Of a stretch of DNA of 64,000 bases, positions 22,101 to 28,100 are shown piece by piece. The stretch lies in NCBI RefSeq assembly GCF_021655555.1, contig NZ_AP023086.1, positions 310,001 to 374,000 of the forward strand, read 5' to 3'. The notes under the pieces are model-generated. The model did no database searches and had not been told where the DNA came from. It worked only from the letters and a program-made list of their open reading frames with translations. This DNA is from Marinagarivorans cellulosilyticus. Lineage in GTDB: Bacteria > Pseudomonadota > Gammaproteobacteria > Pseudomonadales > Cellvibrionaceae. The position numbers and the translations under genes are program-made. Positions within the stretch are counted from its first letter, which is position 1, and each line of letters begins with the position of its first letter.

Positions 22101-25100
22101 CACGGCGAAAACAGTACGGCTGACCTGACTATCACGGTAACCGGCTCGAATGATGGCCCTGTTGCAGTGGCCGATACTGGCGCGGTGACTGAAGGTGCCG
22201 GTTCAACGACCTTCGATGTGGTCGCTAACGATACGGATGCGGATGGCGATGCATTAACGCTGACCGAAGCCGAAGTGACCGATGGCGCCGGCAGCGTGAG
22301 TATTGTTGATGGCAAGGTCGTCTTCAATCCGGATGAAAGCCATAACAACTTGGCGGAAGGTGAAACGGCTGATGTTGTCGTTTCTTATACCGTCACTGAT
22401 GAGCATGGTGAAACCAGTACGGCGGATCTCACGATTACCGTGACGGGCAGCAACGATGGCCCTGTCGCTGTGGCCGATACGGGTGAAGCTACCGAAGGCG
22501 ATGGCGCCACTGTATTTGACGTAGTAGCGAATGACACCGATGCGGATGGCGATACCTTAAGTTTGACCAGTGCCGAAGTGACCGACGGCGCCGGCTCAGT
22601 TTCGATTGTGGATGGCAAAGTCGTCTTCAATCCGGATGAATCCCACAACAACCTGGCGGAAGGTGAAACCGCAGAGGTTACCGTCAGCTACACCGTGACT
22701 GACGAGCATGGCGAAACCAGTACGGCGGATCTCACCATAACCGTGACCGGTTCCAACGATGGCCCTGTGGCAGTGGCGGATACCGGCGAAGTCAGCGAAG
22801 GTGATGGCGCCACCGTGTTTGATGTGGTGGCTAACGATACTGATGCCGATGGCGATACCTTAAGTTTGACCCGTGCGGACGTCACCGATGGCGCAGGCAG
22901 CGTCAGCATCGTCGATGGCAAAGTCGTTTTCAATCCCGATGAGTCTCACAACAACCTAGCCGAAGGTGAAACGGCGGAAGTGACAGTCAGTTACACAGTG
23001 ACTGACGAGCATGGCGAAACGAGTACGGCCGATCTCACCATTACCGTGACGGGCAGTAATGACGGTCCTGTCGCTGTAGCCGATACTGGCGCGGTGACCG
23101 AAGGCGATGGCGCCACCGTATTTGATGTCGTGGCTAATGATACGGATGTGGATGGCGACACACTTTCACTTACCAGCGCTGAAGTTACCGACGGCGCTGG
23201 CAGCGTGAGCGTTGTTGACGGCCAGGTCGTCTTCAATCCTGACGAATCTCACAACAACCTCGCCGAAGGGGAAACGGCGGAAGTCACGGTCAGCTACACC
23301 GTTACGGATGAGCATGGCGAAACGAGTACGGCCGATCTCACCATTACCGTGACCGGCTCCAATGATGGCCCTGTGGCTGTGGCCGATACGGGTGAAGTTA
23401 CCGAAGGTGATGGCTCGACGACGTTTGATGTCGTAGCTAACGATACGGATGCCGATGGCGACACATTGTCACTCGCCAGTGCGGAAGTGACTGATGGCGC
23501 CGGCAGTGTGAGCATTGTTGATGGCAAAGTCGTTTTCAACCCAGACGAAAGCCACAATAACTTGGCGGAAGGCGAAACCGTTGAAGTGACGGTGAGCTAC
23601 ACCGTGACTGATGAGCATGGCGAAACCAGCACCGCTGATTTAACCATTACCGTGACGGGCAGCAATGATGGTCCTGTCGCTATAGCGGATACCGGCGCTG
23701 TGACCGAAGGCGACGGTTCGACGACGTTTGACGTTGTTGGCAACGACACCGATGCCGATGGCGACACGCTGAGCTTAACCGAAGCGTCTGTTACTGATGG
23801 CGCCGGCAGCGTGAGTATTGTTGATGGCAAAGTGGTTTTCAATCCCGATGAATCCCACAACAACCTCGCTGAAGGTGAAACCGCTGAAGTGACCGTGAGC
23901 TACACCGTCACCGACGAACACGGCGAAACCAGTACGGCTGATCTCACGATTACCGTGACCGGTTCCAACGATGGCCCTGTTGCAGTGGCGGATACCGGTG
24001 CGGTCACCGAAGGTGATGGCGCTACGACCTTTGATGTAGTGGCTAACGATGCCGATGTGGATGGCGACACCTTGTCACTCACCAGTGCCGAAGTTACCGA
24101 TGGCGCCGGCTCTGTTTCGATAGTCGATGGAAAAGTCGTCTTCAACCCCGATGAAAGTCACAACAATCTAGCCGAAGGCGAAACCGCCGATGTGACCGTG
24201 AGCTATACCGTCACCGATGAGCACGGCGAAACCAGTATGGCGGACTTAACAATCACCGTAACCGGCTCCAACGATGGCCCCGTAGCCGTTGCGGATACCG
24301 GCGCGGTGACCGAAGGTGATGGATCGACGACGTTCGATGTTGTTAGCAACGACACCGATGCCGATGGCGACACGCTCACCTTAACCGAAGCCTCCGTCAC
24401 TGACGGTGCAGGTTCGGTTTCCATTGTTGATGGCAAGGTCGTTTTCAATCCCGATGAAAGCCATAACAACTTAGCGGAAGGCGAAACGGCTGAAGTGACT
24501 GTGAGCTATACCGTTACGGATGAACACGGTGAAACCAGTACGGCCGATCTCACCATTACCGTGACCGGCTCCAACGATGGCCCTGTGGCTGTGGCCGATA
24601 CGGGTGAAGTCACTGAAGGCGATGGCGCTACAGTATTTGATGTGGTGGCTAACGATACCGACGTAGATGGCGACACGCTGACCTTAACCGAAGCGTCTGT
24701 TACCGACGGCGCAGGCTCGGTCTCAATCGTGGACGGCAAAGTCGTCTTCAACCCCGATGAATCTCATAACAACCTCGCCGAAGGCGAAACTGCGGATGTG
24801 ACCGTTAGCTACACCGTCACCGATGAGCACGGCGAAACCAGCACAGCCGATTTAACCATCACCGTAACCGGCTCCAACGATGCCCCCGATGTCACCCTAA
24901 ATGGTAATACCATTGATGAAAATGCTTCCGGTGGCACTATCGTCGGGGATCTTGCGGCGATTGATCCCGATTCTAGCAATAGCCATAGCTATTCTATTGC
25001 CGATGAAAATAGCCCATTTGAAATCATTGGTGGCCAGTTAGTGGTTAAAGATGGCGCAGACTTAAATTATGAAGACAACACATCTGTTCATGTCGATATC

Positions 25101-28100
25101 ACGGTAACCGACTCTGATAATGGCAGCACAACCAAAACCTTCACTATCGAACTTAACGATGTACAGGCAAATGCGCCAGCGCTTAACGTATCGACCGACG
25201 CTAGCATTATCACAGAGCTAAATGGCGATACGCCAATTGGTGATTGGCAAACAGATAACGCCAACAACTATGTTGAAAATCATAACCCAGATCATGTGTA
25301 TACCGGTTTTGATGATGGCCGTGGCGATGTGATTGAGTTGGAGGCGAATCACGGTGATGAGTCTAATTTATACCAAGATTTGAATATTCAGGCCGGTGAA
25401 ACCGTTGAGGTGAGTTTTGACTATTCTGCGCGGCTAAACAGCGAAGGTGCCGATAGCCAAATCGACGTATATTTTGAAGGTGAACTGATTGATTCAATTT
25501 CAGCTGATGAAGTCGGTTGGGAAAGCTTCAGTTATCAACTCACGGCCACTACCGATAACCCGCGCTTAGAGTTTGATGCCCCTGATGACAATTCGGTGGG
25601 TGGCGTACTTGACCTTGTAAAAGTGGAGCAAATTCATTTAGAAGATGAGCCGGTAGGGCTAAACCTAGATGTATCCATAGTTGATGAAAATGGCAATGAA
25701 GTAATTAGCGAAATACGCATTGGCGACATACCGGCAGGCGCAGTATTAACCGACGGGCAAAATACGTTTACTGCTGATGAAAATAGCAATAGCGCGGATG
25801 TGACCGGCTGGGACTTAGACAGCTTGAGCTTCCAAGGCGCTGAAAACTTCAATGGCGAAGTTAACCTAACCGTGTCGGCAACGAGTAGAGAAGGTGATAA
25901 CGGCGATACTGCAACGTCTACAGCGCCGCTGAATTTTACCGTTACACCGGTTAATGACCCAGTCGTCATCGACGCCGACAGCGCTCTTGAATTCTCCACC
26001 GGTGAAGATACCGCAGTATTGATAACAGAAGCGGCGTTGCTGGCCAATGCGAGCGATGCTGACGGTGATGACCTGAGCGTAGAAAACCTAACGGTCGATA
26101 ACGCAACGGTGACGGTCGTAATTGACCCTGCAACGGGTGAGCGCAGCTTTAGGGTCACCCCAGATCAAGATTTCCATGGTGAGCTTGAGCTCGATTTTAA
26201 TGTGAGCGATGGCAATGGCAGTATTGTTAGTAGTGGTGCTTCATTAACGGTCACCTCCGATAACGAAGCGCCTGATGCGCAAGCCGACGCAGGCAATGCA
26301 CTCGAAGGGAGCGGTGCCGTGGCGTTTGATGTGCTCGCTAACGATACCGATACCGATGGTGATAGCCTCAGCCTAACGGAAGCACAAATCACTGATGGCG
26401 CTGGCAGCGTAAGCATTGTTGATGGCAAAGTCGTGTTTAATCCAGACGAAAGCCATAATCACTTGGCCGAAGGCGAAACCGCTGAAGTCACGGTGAGTTA
26501 TACAACCGAAGACCCTGATGGCGAGCAGAGCACCGCTGAGCTGACCATCACGGTCACCGGTACTAATGATGCACCACTTGAGATTCAACTGAGTGACAGC
26601 AATGTAGATCAGAACAATTACCAAGGTGCAGTGGTTGGCGACCTTTCGACCTTAGACCCCGATACGAGCGATACCCATCAGTACCAGATTCTCACCGAGA
26701 ACGAAACCGCTGCCGTCAGCGAAGCGTTGCATGACGACCCCGATGGCGCATTTTCTGCCAGTTATAACGGCGCTGACGATACGCCGCTCAGCCTAGCGGC
26801 TGTTGGTCGCCTCGAAAGCCAATGGGGTAGCGATACGCATACGGTTTGGCGTATTCGTAATACCACCGACGAAACACAAAGCGTCGGTTTAAGAGATGAG
26901 GTGACTGGTGATATTGAGTACTACCAAGCGCCGCCCAATAGCGACCTGTTTGTTGCCGATGAAGTGCACTTTGAAATGGTCTTCTCGAACATACGTATCG
27001 GCTCAAATGAGCACTCGTTAGTTCAAAATGCAGAGGTTGTTGATTCTAGCCACAGCGCTTGGAATGACTTTATTGACCAACAAACCGTCGTTGTGAGTGA
27101 GATTGAATCGCCCTTTGTTATTGAAAATGATCAGCTAGTCGTAAAAGATGATGCGGATATCGGCGACGCCACGAGTATTGACGTAGAAATACTCAGTACC
27201 GATCCGCAAGGTGCCAGCACAGTACGAACGTTTACTGTGAACTTCTCGGAAGAGGAAAATACTGCCCCAGTTGCAAACGATGATGCCGGCAGCGCCCTTG
27301 AAGGGAGTGGTGCAGTGGCCTTTGATGTTATGGCCAACGACACCGACGCCGAGGGCGACACATTGAGCTTAACAGCCGCAGAAGTTAGCGACGGTGCAGG
27401 CAGCGTGAGTATTGTTGATGGCAAAGTCGTTTTCAACCCCGACGAATCCCATAACAACCTCGCCGAAGGCGAAACCGCCGAAGTCACAGTCACTTACACC
27501 GTCACCGACGAACAAGGCGAAACCAGTACTGCAGATCTTACGATTACGGTGACCGGCAGCAATGATGCGCCGGATGTTTCGCTGAGCAGTAATAGTGTTG
27601 ATGAAAATGCAGAAGGTGGAACTATCGTCGGCGATCTTGCAGCGATAGATCCTGATTCTAGTGATACCCATAGCTATCAAATTGCAGACCAAAACAGCCC
27701 ATTCGAGATTGTGAATGGTCAGTTAGTCGTTAAAGACGACGCCGATATTGATTACGAGCAAACCCAAACCCTCGACGTAGAGGTTGTAGTCACCGATAGC
27801 AGTGGCGGCGCCACGACTAAAACCTTCACTATTAACGTTAATGATATTGATGAGCAAAGCTCAGGTGGCGTTACCACTGATGGCACCAATCATAACGATG
27901 ACATTACCGGCACCGACTACAACGACAATTTGTCGGGCGGCAATGGCAAAGACACCATCTATGGCGAAGGCGGCGATGACATTATCGACGGTGGCAATGC
28001 CGATGATGAACTGCACGGCGGCAGCGGTAACGACACAATTACAGGCGGCAACGGCAAAGACGACATCTACGGTGGTGATGGCAACGACACTATTGATAGT

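Larger units (their letters stand above)
8823..24881 (+). repeat. 53 tandem 303-bp repeats (VCBS/tandem-95-like domains)
   Basis: The array runs from the Gly-Pro-Val of the first unit to the Gly-Ser-Asn-Asp of the last and measures 16,059 bp, exactly 53 x 303 bp, so no unit has gained or lost a codon. Each unit encodes a 101-residue beta-sandwich domain with a variable front (VTEGDGAT or ALEGAGST), an Asp-rich VANDTDADGDTL loop, a nearly invariant FNPDESHNNLAEGET centre and SYTVTDEHGETSTADLTITV end. Protein identity between units is very high, while many third-codon positions differ. Some units share long exact stretches with distant units, which shows internal copying. Confidence 0.95.

Noticed and set aside
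8720..24751. More than fifty minus-strand frames of about 80-110 codons at 303-bp spacing.
   Set aside because: The exact periodicity shows that they are shadows of the tandem domain repeat, all Ser/Thr/Pro/Val-rich reverse readings.
8823..24881. Regularly spaced repeats as a possible CRISPR array.
   Set aside because: Units are 303 bp, continuous and coding without unrelated spacers; no cas genes are present.
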